Part shown: positions 27,998 to 36,540 of the stretch, piece by piece
Layout of the letters: each line of letters begins with the position of its first letter
Position numbering within the stretch: the stretch's first letter is position 1
NCBI RefSeq assembly: GCF_021864465.1
Contig: NZ_JAKKUV010000011.1
Coordinates: forward strand, 24,094 to 88,093
Reading direction: 5' to 3'
DNA: 64,000 nt
Origin: Hyphobacterium sp. SN044
Lineage (GTDB): Bacteria; Pseudomonadota; Alphaproteobacteria; Caulobacterales; Maricaulaceae
Position numbers and translations under genes: made by a program
The notes under the pieces: model-generated
Told to the model about the DNA's origin: nothing
Database searches by the model: none
What the model saw: only the letters and a program-made list of their open reading frames with translations

Positions 27998-30298
27998 TCA
28001 TACTCTCAAAGCGCCCGGGTTATCAACAGCCTCCACGGCAAGTCCTGCAGCGGACCCCGCATCGAGGAGGCTGCCCCGGAGTGAGGGCAGGTCGCCAGCC
28101 ATGTGGCTTGCAAGCCACGTGCCGAGCTTGCCGGCGTCGAGCGCGGTGAGCGCCCGCTTCACCGGACCGATACTGCCTGCCGCCATCGACATGCGGTCAT
28201 AGCCCAGTGCCATGAGCACGCACGCTTCAAGCGGCCGGCCCGCCAGCTCGCCGCAGATCGATATCGGCACAGTGTGACGGGCGCATGCATCCCGGATCGA
28301 TTTCAGCAGCTGGAGCGCCGCAGGGGCGAGCACGTCATAGCGGTCGGACACGCGCGCATTCTGGCGGTCGGCGGCGTAGAAATACTGCATCAGGTCATTC
28401 GCGCCGACAGAGACGAAGTCCACTTCCGGCAAAATCTGCTCGATCGCCCACGCCATGCCGGGCGTTTCCAGCATCAGGCCGGCCTCGACCTTTTCCGGCA
28501 CCGTCCGTCCACGGCGGCGGAAATACTCCACCTCCTTCAGCAGCATTTCCTTCGCGGCGCGGAATTCCCACGGCGCGGCGATCATCGGGAAAAGCACCTT
28601 CAGCGGCTTTTCGCCCGCCGCGTGGATCAGCGAGCGCAGCTGGTAGCGCAAGAGGCCCGGCCGATCGAGGCCCATGCGGATGGCCCGCCAGCCCAGCGCC
28701 GGGTTCGGTTCGCGCGTCGACGGGGCGTAGTTGGTCACCTTGTCACCGCCAAGGTCGAGCGTGCGGAAGACGACCGGGTGCCCGTTCGAGGCGTTCACCA
28801 CGGCGCGGTAGAGCTCGGCCTGCTCGTCGAGACGCGGCAGCGTGTCGGAAACCATGAACTGGAATTCGGTGCGGAACAGGCCGATGCCCGCCGCGCCGGT
28901 CTCAGCCAGGCGCGTCAACTCGATCAGCAGACCGATATTGAGGTGCAGTTCGAACGCCTTGCCGTCGGCCGTCACGGAGGGGGCTTCGCGCAATTGCTCG
29001 AAGATGGCGCGGCGCTTCGTCAACGCCTCGGTGCGCTCCCGGTAGGTCTCGGTCACGTCTTCCGACGGGCGGATGTGCAGAAGGCCGAATTCACCATCGA
29101 CGATGACGGGGTCGCCCTCCTCCACGCGGTCGAGCGCGCCTTCGACCGTGCCGACCAGCGGAATGCCGAGCGCCTTGGCGACGATGACGGCATGGCTCGA
29201 TTGCGAGCCTTCCTCCAGCGCGACGCCTTTCAGGCGCGTGCGGTCGTAGTCGAGCAATTCGGCCGGGCCGATCGAGCGGGCGATCAGGATGGCGTTTTCG
29301 GGCAGTGGCCGCGCCGTCGACGATTCCCCGTCGAGATGGCGCAGAAGCCGGTTGGCGAGGTCCTCGAGGTCGTGCAGCCGCTCGCGGAAATTGGCATCGC
29401 GCGCCTGCATCAGGCGGGCGCGATGCTCGTTGCGCACGCGCTCCACCGCCGCTTCGGCGGTCAGGCCCTGGCGCACCGCGTCGCGCAGCTGGTTCAGCCA
29501 GCCGCGGTCGTGCGCGAACATGCGGTAGGCCTCGATCACATCGCGGGTCGGTCCGCCGAAGGGCACGCGGCCACTGTCGAGCATCTGGTCGACGGAGCGG
29601 CGCAGATTGGCGATCGCGGTTTCAAGGCGTGCTTCCTCGCTTTCGGGATCGTCGGCGATCAGCTGCAGCGAGGTGACGTGGGGTTCGTGAACGACCGCCA
29701 CGCCCATAGCGAGGCCGGGCGAGAAGGCGCCGCCCTGAAAACGTTCCGCCTTGGTCGGGCGCACGTCGAGCCCGGCGAGTTCCTCGGCGGAGATGATGTC
29801 ACCAGAGGCGACGATCTCGGCGAGGATCATGGCGACGGTCTGGAGCGTCTCGATCTCGTCGTCACCGACATCGCGGCTGGTCGCGGTCTGGCTGGTCAGT
29901 ACGCCGACGAGACGGCCGCCGCGCAGGATCGGCACGCCGATGAAGGACTTGAACGGTTCCTCGCCCGTTTCGGGGCGATAGGAGAAGGCAGGATGCGCGG
30001 GCGCATCGGACACGGCCAGCGGGCGGGCCTGGCGCGCGACAAGGCCGACGAGGCCTTCGCCCGGCTGCAGGCGGGTGTTGTGGACCGCTTCCTGCTTCAG
30101 GCCGTGCGTGGCGCAAAGCTCAAGCGAGCCGCCCCGCCGGGCGAGATAGATCGAGCAGACGTCGGCGCCGGTTTCCTGGGCGATTAGGCGGACGAGGTGA
30201 TCGAGGCGTTCCTGCGCGTCCTCGCGTGCCGCCATCAGCGCACGCAAACGCGTCAGCAATCGCCGGGGGCCCGGCGCGAAGGCTTCGATCGCTGTCAT
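27998..30298 (-). CDS. ptsP: PEP-protein phosphotransferase PtsP (EI-Ntr)
   Basis: EI-Ntr starts the nitrogen-related PTS relay by taking phosphate from PEP and passing it to NPr. The 766-aa protein has an N-terminal GAF domain (about 20-165), the HPr-binding and phosphohistidine domains with H369 in EEGSQSSHAVIVAK, and a C-terminal PEP-binding barrel with GLFRTEFQFM and the active-site Cys of PISICGELAG. The ATG at 30298 is used rather than an upstream TTG. It follows lysC by 20 bases, a conserved pairing. HPr and EIIA genes are not in the window. Confidence 0.96.
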   Translation of the reverse strand: MTAIEAFAPGPRRLLTRLRALMAAREDAQERLDHLVRLIAQETGADVCSIYLARRGGSLELCATHGLKQEAVHNTRLQPGEGLVGLVARQARPLAVSDAPAHPAFSYRPETGEEPFKSFIGVPILRGGRLVGVLTSQTATSRDVGDDEIETLQTVAMILAEIVASGDIISAEELAGLDVRPTKAERFQGGAFSPGLAMGVAVVHEPHVTSLQLIADDPESEEARLETAIANLRRSVDQMLDSGRVPFGGPTRDVIEAYRMFAHDRGWLNQLRDAVRQGLTAEAAVERVRNEHRARLMQARDANFRERLHDLEDLANRLLRHLDGESSTARPLPENAILIARSIGPAELLDYDRTRLKGVALEEGSQSSHAVIVAKALGIPLVGTVEGALDRVEEGDPVIVDGEFGLLHIRPSEDVTETYRERTEALTKRRAIFEQLREAPSVTADGKAFELHLNIGLLIELTRLAETGAAGIGLFRTEFQFMVSDTLPRLDEQAELYRAVVNASNGHPVVFRTLDLGGDKVTNYAPSTREPNPALGWRAIRMGLDRPGLLRYQLRSLIHAAGEKPLKVLFPMIAAPWEFRAAKEMLLKEVEYFRRRGRTVPEKVEAGLMLETPGMAWAIEQILPEVDFVSVGANDLMQYFYAADRQNARVSDRYDVLAPAALQLLKSIRDACARHTVPISICGELAGRPLEACVLMALGYDRMSMAAGSIGPVKRALTALDAGKLGTWLASHMAGDLPSLRGSLLDAGSAAGLAVEAVDNPGALRV

Positions 30299-30318
30299 CC
30301 CTCGCAAAAATCCTTTCG

Positions 30319-31548
30319 CTAGACGGCTTCGTCGAGCCCGTAGGCGGAATGGAGCGCACGCACCGCAAGTTCCACGGATTCGTTCGCGATCAGCACGCTG
30401 ATCTTGATTTCGGACGTCGCGATGACCTTCACCGCGATATGCTTCTCGCCCAGCGCCCGGAACAGGATTCGGGCAACGTCCGCACGCCGGTTAAGGCCGA
30501 TCCCCACGATCGACACCTTGGCCAGACCCGTTTCATGCACGATGTCGCGTGCGCCGGAACCGGATGCAGCGGAGTCTATCACATCCAGCGCGGCATGCAG
30601 GTCGCGGCGGTCAACGGTGAATTCGATATTCACCGTGCCGGCATCGCGCGAGCGGCCCTGCACGATCATGTCGATCCCGATTTCCGCGTCGGCCAGCGCG
30701 CCGAACACCTCGGCAGCCGCCTGCGGCTGGTCGGAGACACCGAGGAGGCCGATGCGCGCCTGGTCGCGGGCATAGGCCACGCCTGAAACGATCCGGCGTT
30801 CGGAAATCAGATCGGCATCGACCACTTCGGTACCCTCCGCATCGGGATCGTTCGAAAAGCTCGACAATACGCGCAGACGCACGCCCCTGGCCTTGGCCAT
30901 TTCCGCCGAGCGCGTCTGGAGCACCTTGGCCCCCTGCGCCGCGAGTTCGAGCATCTCGTCATAGCTTATCGCAGGAATTCGCCGGGCGCGCGGCTCGATT
31001 CTGGGGTCTGTGGTGTAGACACCGTCAACGTCTGTGTAGATGTCGCAGCGCGCGCCCAGCGCCGCAGCGAGCGCGACGGCCGAGAGGTCCGATCCGCCGC
31101 GCCCGAGCGTGCGCAGGCGGTTGTCCGGCCCGATTCCCTGATAGCCGGCCATGACCGGAATGATGCCCTGGTCCAGCGCGGCAAGGACGGGCGCGGCATC
31201 GAGCGCGGAGATGCGCGAGGCGCCCGGCGGGCCCTGGGTCTCGATCCGCGCCTGCCAGCCGAGGAAGGATTGCGCCTTGAGGCCGTGACGGCCGAGCTCC
31301 AGCGCCATCAGCGCGGCGGAAACCTGTTCGCCGGCGGTGAGGACGACATCGGTCTCGACCTGGCCCAGCGATCCGCCATGCGCGCCGGCGAGTTCAAGCA
31401 GGCGGTCGGTCTCGCCCGCCATGGCGGACACGACGACGGCGACGGCATGGCCCTTCGCGGCTTCATCGGCGACGCGGGCGGCGGAGGCGCGAATCCGGTC
31501 GGAGGTGCCGACCGACGTGCCGCCGAATTTCATCACCACGCGTTCCAA
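30319..31548 (-). CDS. lysC: aspartate kinase LysC
   Basis: Aspartate kinase makes aspartyl phosphate for lysine, threonine, methionine and diaminopimelate. The 409-aa protein has the KFGGTSVG start, the RTLGRGGSDLSAVALA and IYTDVDGVYTTDPR motifs and two C-terminal ACT domains for feedback inhibition. The start is a TTG at 31548 with GAGGGA seven bases upstream. It gives the family-like N-terminus MERVVMKFGG, whereas the first ATG would cut it to MKFGG. It leads the lysC-ptsP unit. Confidence 0.96.
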   Translation of the reverse strand: MERVVMKFGGTSVGTSDRIRASAARVADEAAKGHAVAVVVSAMAGETDRLLELAGAHGGSLGQVETDVVLTAGEQVSAALMALELGRHGLKAQSFLGWQARIETQGPPGASRISALDAAPVLAALDQGIIPVMAGYQGIGPDNRLRTLGRGGSDLSAVALAAALGARCDIYTDVDGVYTTDPRIEPRARRIPAISYDEMLELAAQGAKVLQTRSAEMAKARGVRLRVLSSFSNDPDAEGTEVVDADLISERRIVSGVAYARDQARIGLLGVSDQPQAAAEVFGALADAEIGIDMIVQGRSRDAGTVNIEFTVDRRDLHAALDVIDSAASGSGARDIVHETGLAKVSIVGIGLNRRADVARILFRALGEKHIAVKVIATSEIKISVLIANESVELAVRALHSAYGLDEAV

Positions 31549-31691
31549 TCCGGCGTCCCTCGCCTATCTTCCCCGGCAACAAGCCCGGTGTGCGCCAATC
31601 GACGCATCCCGCTGTCCGCTCTCGATCATCGCGGCCAGCGGGGCCATATTACGGCAGCGCACCACACGCAATGCGAGAACGGACAAAGATT

Positions 31692-32459
31692 ATGGCCCAG
31701 GCCGCCGCCCCCGAGACGATCTCCCGCCCCTCCGTCGACCCGCAGGAGGTCGAGAAATTCTCGCGCATGGCCGCGGAATGGTGGGACCCGGACTCCAAGT
31801 TCAAGCCGCTGCACAAGTTCAATCCGGCGCGCCTCAGCTGGCTCAGGAGCGCGATCACCGCGCATTTCGGCCTCGACGACAGCGCGGCCGAACCCTTCAA
31901 GGGTCTGCGCATCCTCGATATCGGCTGCGGCGGCGGGCTGATTTCCGAGCCGATGGCGCGGCTCGGCGCCTCGGTCACGGCGGTCGATGCGGCGGAAGCC
32001 AATATCAAGACTGCGATGGTGCATGCGCAGGAGATGGGCCTGGCCATCGACTACCGCCACGGCACGGCGGAGCAGCTGATCGAGGCGGGCGAGAAACCGT
32101 TCGATGTCGTGCTCAACCTTGAAGTGGTCGAACATGTCGCCGACCCGGACGCCTTCCTGAAGGATTGCGCCTCGCTGGTGAAGCCGGGCGGCATGATGGT
32201 GGTCGGCACGATCAACCGCACGCCGCGCGCCTTCGTCACCGCCATCTTCGGCGCGGAATGGGTGATGGGCTGGCTGCCCAAGGGCACGCACCGCTTCCGC
32301 AAGCTGGTGAAGCCGGAGGAAATCCGCGCGGCACTTACCGGCACGGGCCTCACGCCCGAGGAGCCGGTCGGCGTCAGCTACAACCCGCTGAACGACCAGT
32401 TCTCGATCACCGGGGATGCCGGCGTGAACTACATGCTGGCGGCGAAGAAGGCGGGCTAA
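31692..32459 (+). CDS. ubiG: ubiquinone biosynthesis O-methyltransferase UbiG
   Basis: UbiG methylates two ring hydroxyls in ubiquinone synthesis. The 255-aa protein has the family start SVDPQEVEKFSRMAAEWWDP, SAM-binding LDIGCGGGLISEPMARLGA and the later PLNDQFSITGDAGVNYM tail. The ATG at 31692 gives normal length. An ATG seven codons earlier is possible. It is divergent from lysC. A strikingly AT-rich segment begins just after its stop. Confidence 0.96.
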   Translation: MAQAAAPETISRPSVDPQEVEKFSRMAAEWWDPDSKFKPLHKFNPARLSWLRSAITAHFGLDDSAAEPFKGLRILDIGCGGGLISEPMARLGASVTAVDAAEANIKTAMVHAQEMGLAIDYRHGTAEQLIEAGEKPFDVVLNLEVVEHVADPDAFLKDCASLVKPGGMMVVGTINRTPRAFVTAIFGAEWVMGWLPKGTHRFRKLVKPEEIRAALTGTGLTPEEPVGVSYNPLNDQFSITGDAGVNYMLAAKKAG

Positions 32460-32489
32460 TAGAAGCCAACCCCGATTTGATTGAATTCA

Positions 32490-32777
32490 ATGCTCAAAAC
32501 AATAAAAATATACTATTTCGAGCTTATCCGGTTTCTTCGTGCCGATTGGACAAGACCGGCTATTTTTTCTTTGTTTTTTGCGTGCGCTAATGTTCTAATT
32601 AGAGTTATAGGTCGCGGAGGTGAAGTTCGACCGGTTTATACAATTATATTTTTTACCGCTTTGTTTTCTGCATCTATAATTGTCCGCTTCGTTTCTTTTT
32701 TATCTGTGAAATCTGGTGATGATTTCAGCGAAAATTACAAAATTTTTGAAAATCGGACAAAAATAATATGGAAGTAA
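32490..32777 (+). CDS. low-GC small membrane protein, unknown
   Basis: The 95-aa frame lies in a segment of about 34% GC (hand count over 32491-32777), far below its surroundings. The predicted protein has two hydrophobic stretches (about 24-41, PAIFSLFFACANVLIRVI; and 52-72, with TIIFFTALFSASIIVRFVSF) and a polar Lys/Asn/Glu-rich end. There is no good ribosome site before the ATG, and I recognise no family. Codon use (many AAA, ATA, TTT) is unlike the neighbours, so recent transfer or a remnant of a mobile element is likely. Confidence 0.5.
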   Translation: MLKTIKIYYFELIRFLRADWTRPAIFSLFFACANVLIRVIGRGGEVRPVYTIIFFTALFSASIIVRFVSFLSVKSGDDFSENYKIFENRTKIIWK

Positions 32778-32805
32778 TCTGCAGAGCCGCCGCAGCCGTT
32801 ACACG

Positions 32806-33228
32806 CTAATTCACCCGCTTCGGCGGGACAGGGGCGAAGGGCGCGGGCAGCGGCGCGCAGGGCACGCCGTCCTCGGCGAGGGCCTTGGCCTCCTCCGGCG
32901 TCGTCTCGCCATAGATGTCGCGGTGCGGTGTGTCGCCCTCGTGCATGGCGCGGGCTTCGCGGGCGAACTGGTCGCCGACATAGTCGAAATTGTCGCGGAT
33001 ATGGGCGCGGACTTTGCCGGCCATCTCCATCATCATCTTCTGCGGTGTTTCCTTACGCCGCTTGGGCGAGGCGACGTTCGGCGCCATCACCGCCTTCCGC
33101 ACCGCCGTCGAGGCGCAGAGCGGACATTCGACAAGGCCGGACGCCGCCTGCTCGTCATAGTCCGACGAATTGCGGAACCAGGCCTCGAATTCGTGTTCGT
33201 GGTCGCAGATGAGGGCGTAGCGGATCAT
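32806..33228 (-). CDS. DUF1178 protein
   Basis: The 140-aa protein begins MIRYALICDHEHEFEAWFRN and has a CPLC pair (VECPLCASTAVRKAVMAPNV), matching DUF1178, a small zinc-ribbon-like family of alphaproteobacteria. Its ATG overlaps the stop of the nitrilase gene (33225-33228). Function is unknown. The partnership with nitrilase, grxC and comF is conserved and hints at thiol or repair metabolism. Confidence 0.92.
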   Translation of the reverse strand: MIRYALICDHEHEFEAWFRNSSDYDEQAASGLVECPLCASTAVRKAVMAPNVASPKRRKETPQKMMMEMAGKVRAHIRDNFDYVGDQFAREARAMHEGDTPHRDIYGETTPEEAKALAEDGVPCAPLPAPFAPVPPKRVN

Positions 33229-34049
33229 GGGCCGGTGACCTCGCGGTCATGCTTCAGCGCCGGGATGCGGGTGCGCGCATCGGCAACGGCGTCGAGGTCG
33301 AGCTCGGCATTCAGGACTCCCGGCTCGTCATGGTCCAGTTCCGCGACGATCTTGCCCCAGGGGTCGACGATCATCGAGTGTCCCCAGGTGTTGCGGCCGT
33401 CCTCGTGATGCCCGCCCTGCGCGGCAGCGAGGATGTAACTGCCCGTCTCGATCGCGCGGGCACGCAGCAGGACTTCCCAATGCGCGCGTCCGGTGGGACG
33501 GGTGAAGGCGGAAGGCACGGCGATCAGCTGCGCCCCGGCCTTTGCCAGCTTACGGTAGAGATAGGCGAAGCGGACGTCGTAGCAGATGGTCAGGCCGAGG
33601 TTTACGCCCGCCGCCTCGGTCAGCACGGCCTTCTCGCCCGGCTTGTAGTTGGTCGATTCCGAATAGGTCTCGCCGCCGCCCAGGCCGACATCGAACATGT
33701 GGATCTTGTCGTAGGTCGCAGCCAGCGTGCCGTCGGGCGCGAAGAGGTGGCTGCGGTTGACCGCGCGGTCTGCGGCAATCTTCTGCGCGAGGGAGCCGGC
33801 GAGCAGCCAGATGCCGTGCGTGCGTGCGATGTCGGCGAAACCCAGCACCGCGGGGTCCTCGTCCGGGGCGTAGAGCTTGCCGAAGAGTTTCGAGGCGTCG
33901 CGTTCGACCAGATTGGTGCATTCCGGGGTCACGACCAATTTCGCGCCGCCGCGCACCGCCTGTTCAACGAGGCGCGCCGCGTCGCCGATATTGGTCAGCG
34001 GGTCGGTGCCCGACCGCATCTGGACGAGGGCGACGGGAAGTGTGGTCAT
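33225..34049 (-). CDS. Nit-type carbon-nitrogen hydrolase
   Basis: The 274-aa protein has the Glu-Lys-Cys triad of the nitrilase superfamily: E in VTPECTN, K in YDKIHMFD and C in LTICYDVRFAYLYR. It matches Nit1/Nit2-like omega-amidases. One known activity in the group is repair of deaminated glutathione, which would suit its place beside glutaredoxin grxC. That role is inferred. Length is normal. Confidence 0.92.
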   Translation of the reverse strand: MTTLPVALVQMRSGTDPLTNIGDAARLVEQAVRGGAKLVVTPECTNLVERDASKLFGKLYAPDEDPAVLGFADIARTHGIWLLAGSLAQKIAADRAVNRSHLFAPDGTLAATYDKIHMFDVGLGGGETYSESTNYKPGEKAVLTEAAGVNLGLTICYDVRFAYLYRKLAKAGAQLIAVPSAFTRPTGRAHWEVLLRARAIETGSYILAAAQGGHHEDGRNTWGHSMIVDPWGKIVAELDHDEPGVLNAELDLDAVADARTRIPALKHDREVTGP

Positions 34050-34076
34050 TTCAATTTCCCTGCTGACCTTGCTGTC

Positions 34077-34191
34077 CCCTCTCCCCCTTTTGAGGGGGAG
34101 AGGGTCAGGGTGAGGGGGTCAGCGCTGACGGAGCACAACCCCTCATCCGGTCCTTCGGACCACCTTCTCCCCTTCAAAAGGGGAGAAGGAA
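34077..34191. repeat. palindromic intergenic repeat, family B copy 1
   Basis: Arms CCTCTCCCCCTTTTGAGGGG and CCTTCTCCCCTTCAAAAGGG, each extending into its own hairpin, flank CAACCCCTCATCCGGTCCTT. Related copies are at 36233-36368 and 41304-41448. Confidence 0.75.
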
Positions 34192-34209
34192 AAAATACTT
34201 GCGCTTCGG

Positions 34210-34473
34210 TCACCCCGAAATCCCCAGCATCACGTCAAGCGCGCCCTTGCGCTCGAGCGCGAACATGTCATCGCAGCCGCCGATATGTTCGTTGCCGATG
34301 AAGATTTGCGGATAGGTCGAGGCCCCGTTGGCGCGCTGGATCATTTCCTTGCGCTTGGCCGCGTCCATGCCGGCGTCGATCTGTTCGAAGTCGACGCCCT
34401 TATCCTTCAGAAGGCGCACCGCGCGGGCGCAGTAGCCGCAGAATTCGCGCGTGTAGATCGTCACCTTGGCCAT
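34210..34473 (-). CDS. grxC: glutaredoxin 3
   Basis: This 87-aa dithiol glutaredoxin has the start TIYTREFCGYCARAVRLLKD (active-site CGYC), the cis-Pro region TYPQIFIG and the GCDDMFALERKG glutathione site. It reduces disulfides and mixed disulfides with glutathione. It is part of the comF-grxC-nitrilase-DUF1178 cluster on the minus strand. Confidence 0.97.
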   Translation of the reverse strand: MAKVTIYTREFCGYCARAVRLLKDKGVDFEQIDAGMDAAKRKEMIQRANGASTYPQIFIGNEHIGGCDDMFALERKGALDVMLGISG

Positions 34474-34508
34474 CGACTCAATTCCCGTTTCGCGTGTTGA
34501 AGCCGCCT

Positions 34509-35234
34509 TTATGTAAGCGGGTTTACCGGTCTGACAACGCGGGCGAGCGTCAGAACGTTCACCCGAACCGCTCCGGCCCGCTCAAGCGTTCGCGCCGCGG
34601 CCTCGACCGTCGCGCCGGTGGTGAAGACGTCGTCCACCAGCACAAGCGTTTTTCCGGCGATGCGGGGCTTTGCCCGTTCGGGCACACGAAACACGCCCGC
34701 GACATTGCGCCGCCGCCCGCTGGCGGACTTGCCGGCCTGGCTCGGCGTCGCCTTCACCCGGTGCAGGGCGTGCGGCTCGAAGCGCAGGCCGGTGCGTCTG
34801 GCGATCGCCAGCGAGAGCAGGGCGGACTGGTTGAACCGCCGCATCGCCAGACGGCGGCGATGCAGCGGAACGGGAATGATGGCGTCCGCGCCGTCCAGCA
34901 TTTCCCGCCCCGACAGCGCCATCCAGGCAGCGAATTGCGCGACGCTTTCGACCCTTCCGCCATGCTTGAACTCCAGCACCAGCTGGCGGCTGGCATCGTC
35001 ATAGACGAAGGCGGCGCGCGCTTTCGCGTATTTCGGAGGACGGGCGATGCAGGCCGGGCATTCTGCGCCGTCGCCGATCGCATAGGGAAAGGGCAGGCCA
35101 CAGCGCGCGCACCAGGGCGCGTCGAGGAAGTGGATCGCCGACCAGTCGTCCGCGTCGAGCCGGCCGGGCGCATCGACGCGCATGCCGCTGGCGGCGGAAT
35201 GGGGCGGCCAGACGAGGTCGGCCGCGACGCGCAC
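34509..35234 (-). CDS. ComF-family phosphoribosyltransferase-like protein
   Basis: The 241-aa protein has one CxxC pair (PWCARCGLPF) and another (AECPACIARPP), followed by a PRT fold with the signature LVLVDDVFTTGATVEAAA. ComF assists DNA uptake in some bacteria. Its enzymatic role is unclear. Most relatives begin with another zinc pair of the form PPxCxxCG. Here that place reads WPPHSAASG with no Cys. The GTG at 35234 is preferred because GGAAGGGA lies before it. Confidence 0.9.
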   Translation of the reverse strand: MRVAADLVWPPHSAASGMRVDAPGRLDADDWSAIHFLDAPWCARCGLPFPYAIGDGAECPACIARPPKYAKARAAFVYDDASRQLVLEFKHGGRVESVAQFAAWMALSGREMLDGADAIIPVPLHRRRLAMRRFNQSALLSLAIARRTGLRFEPHALHRVKATPSQAGKSASGRRRNVAGVFRVPERAKPRIAGKTLVLVDDVFTTGATVEAAARTLERAGAVRVNVLTLARVVRPVNPLT

Positions 35235-35272
35235 GGCTTCCCTTCCCCACCGGAGCGGGCCATATCGGGCCC

Positions 35273-36196
35273 ATGAGTTCAAATGCCCCTCCCCGCCTGT
35301 TCGACCGGGCACTGGTCCGCCAGCATCGCTCGCGGTCCGCCTGCAGTCTGGCAGAGCACGACTTCCTGTTGAAGCGCGCAATCGAGGATATCGGCGACCG
35401 GCTGGTCACGATCACCCGCGATTTCGGCCGCGCGCTGATGCTGGGCGGGGGCGGAAATGGCGTGGCGCTAATGAAGGAATTGGTTCCCGAGGCTCACGCC
35501 AAGGCGGGCATCTGGATCGAGAGCGACCTGTCCCCGGACCGGGCGCTAAAAGCCGATGGGATCGCGCTGGCACTCGACGAGGAGGCGCTGCCCTTCGCCG
35601 ACGAGAGTTTCGAACTGATCGTCTCGCCCCTGGCGCTGCACTGGACGAATGACCTGCCGGGCGCGCTCATTCAGATCAACCGGGCGCTGACGCCCGACGG
35701 CTTCTTCACCGCTGCGTTGATCGGCGGGGCGAGCCTCAATGAATTGCGCCAATCGCTGATGGCGGCGGAGAGCGAACTGACCGGCGGCGTGTCGGCGCGG
35801 GTCTCGCCCTTCGCCGATGCGCAGGATTTGTCCGGCCTTCTGCAACGCGCGGGCTTTGCCCTGCCGGTCAGCGATGTCGACCGCGTCACGGTCCGTTACG
35901 GCAATGCCTTCGTGCTGATGAAGGATTTGCGCGGCATGGGCGAGACGAGCGCGCTGGCCTCGCGCCCGCGCAAACCGGCAACGCGCAGCCTGTTCGTGAA
36001 AGCCGCGCAGATCTATGCCGAGCGTTTCGCCGATCCGGACGGGCGGATCCGCGCCAGTTTCGAGATCATCCATGCCGGGGGCTGGGCCCCGCATCCCGGA
36101 CAACCGCGACCCAAGCGGCCGGGTTCGGCGACGGTGCGCCTGGCCGATGCGCTCGGGGTCAAGGAACAGTCGGCGGGTGAGAAGGCGGGGCGGTAG
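35273..36196 (+). CDS. NDUFAF5/BioC-like methyltransferase-fold protein
   Basis: The 307-aa protein has LFDRALVRQHRSRSA at its start, a SAM-fold core with RALMLGGGGNGVAL and ELIVSPLALHWTNDLPGAL. This pattern is shared by mitochondrial NDUFAF5 and its alphaproteobacterial relatives. NDUFAF5 hydroxylates an arginine of a complex I subunit. The bacterial role is not proven. The gene is divergent from comF with 38 bases between starts, a pairing common in this class. Confidence 0.88.
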   Translation: MSSNAPPRLFDRALVRQHRSRSACSLAEHDFLLKRAIEDIGDRLVTITRDFGRALMLGGGGNGVALMKELVPEAHAKAGIWIESDLSPDRALKADGIALALDEEALPFADESFELIVSPLALHWTNDLPGALIQINRALTPDGFFTAALIGGASLNELRQSLMAAESELTGGVSARVSPFADAQDLSGLLQRAGFALPVSDVDRVTVRYGNAFVLMKDLRGMGETSALASRPRKPATRSLFVKAAQIYAERFADPDGRIRASFEIIHAGGWAPHPGQPRPKRPGSATVRLADALGVKEQSAGEKAGR

Positions 36197-36232
36197 ACTC
36201 CCGTCACCCCCGCGCTTTGTTTCGCGGCGCAT

Positions 36233-36368
36233 CTCCCTTCTCCCCTTTTGAAGTGGAGAAGGTGCCCGAAAGGGCGGATGAGGGGTTCTGCTCCGTAAGC
36301 GCGGTTTGCGGCTGTCCCCCTCACCCGGCGCTTCGCACCACCCTCTCCCCCAAATGGGGGCGAGGGGA
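36233..36368. repeat. palindromic intergenic repeat, family B copy 2
   Basis: CTTCTCCCCTTTTGAAGTGG opens the element, GGATGAGGGGTTCTGCTCCG lies inside it, and CACCCGGCGCTTCGCACCAC leading into CTCTCCCCCAAATGGGGG closes it. The copy at 41304 is the same element in reverse complement. Confidence 0.78.
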
Positions 36369-36378
36369 AGGCGTGCGC

Positions 36379-36540
36379 CTAGAGCGGCACGGCGGCGTCC
36401 GTCAAGGCCTGCATCACGAAGGGGCCAATCGTCATCAGCGCGGCAACGCCGGCGATGGCGACCAGAACCGCGATGATCGAGTACTCGATGCTCGTCCCGC
36501 CCCAGGTTTCCGCCGCGAAGCGCGAGAAGAAGCGCGCTAG
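36379..36540 (-). CDS. Flp-type pilin-like peptide, start unresolved
   Basis: The last 53 residues of a minus-strand frame read LARFFSRFAAETWGG, then TSIEYSIIAVLVAIAGVAAL and MTIGPFVMQALTDAAVPL. That is the layout of Flp pilins: a short basic leader, Gly before the cleavage site, Glu-Tyr at mature positions 5-6 and one hydrophobic helix. The codon where a start is expected (36540-36538) is CTA, not ATG. The frame continues upstream inside mutT, where ATG at 36663 would add an unlikely 41-residue leader. It may be a real pilin with an odd start or a damaged gene. No tad/cpa genes are present. Confidence 0.55.
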   Translation of the reverse strand, partial: LARFFSRFAAETWGGTSIEYSIIAVLVAIAGVAALMTIGPFVMQALTDAAVPL

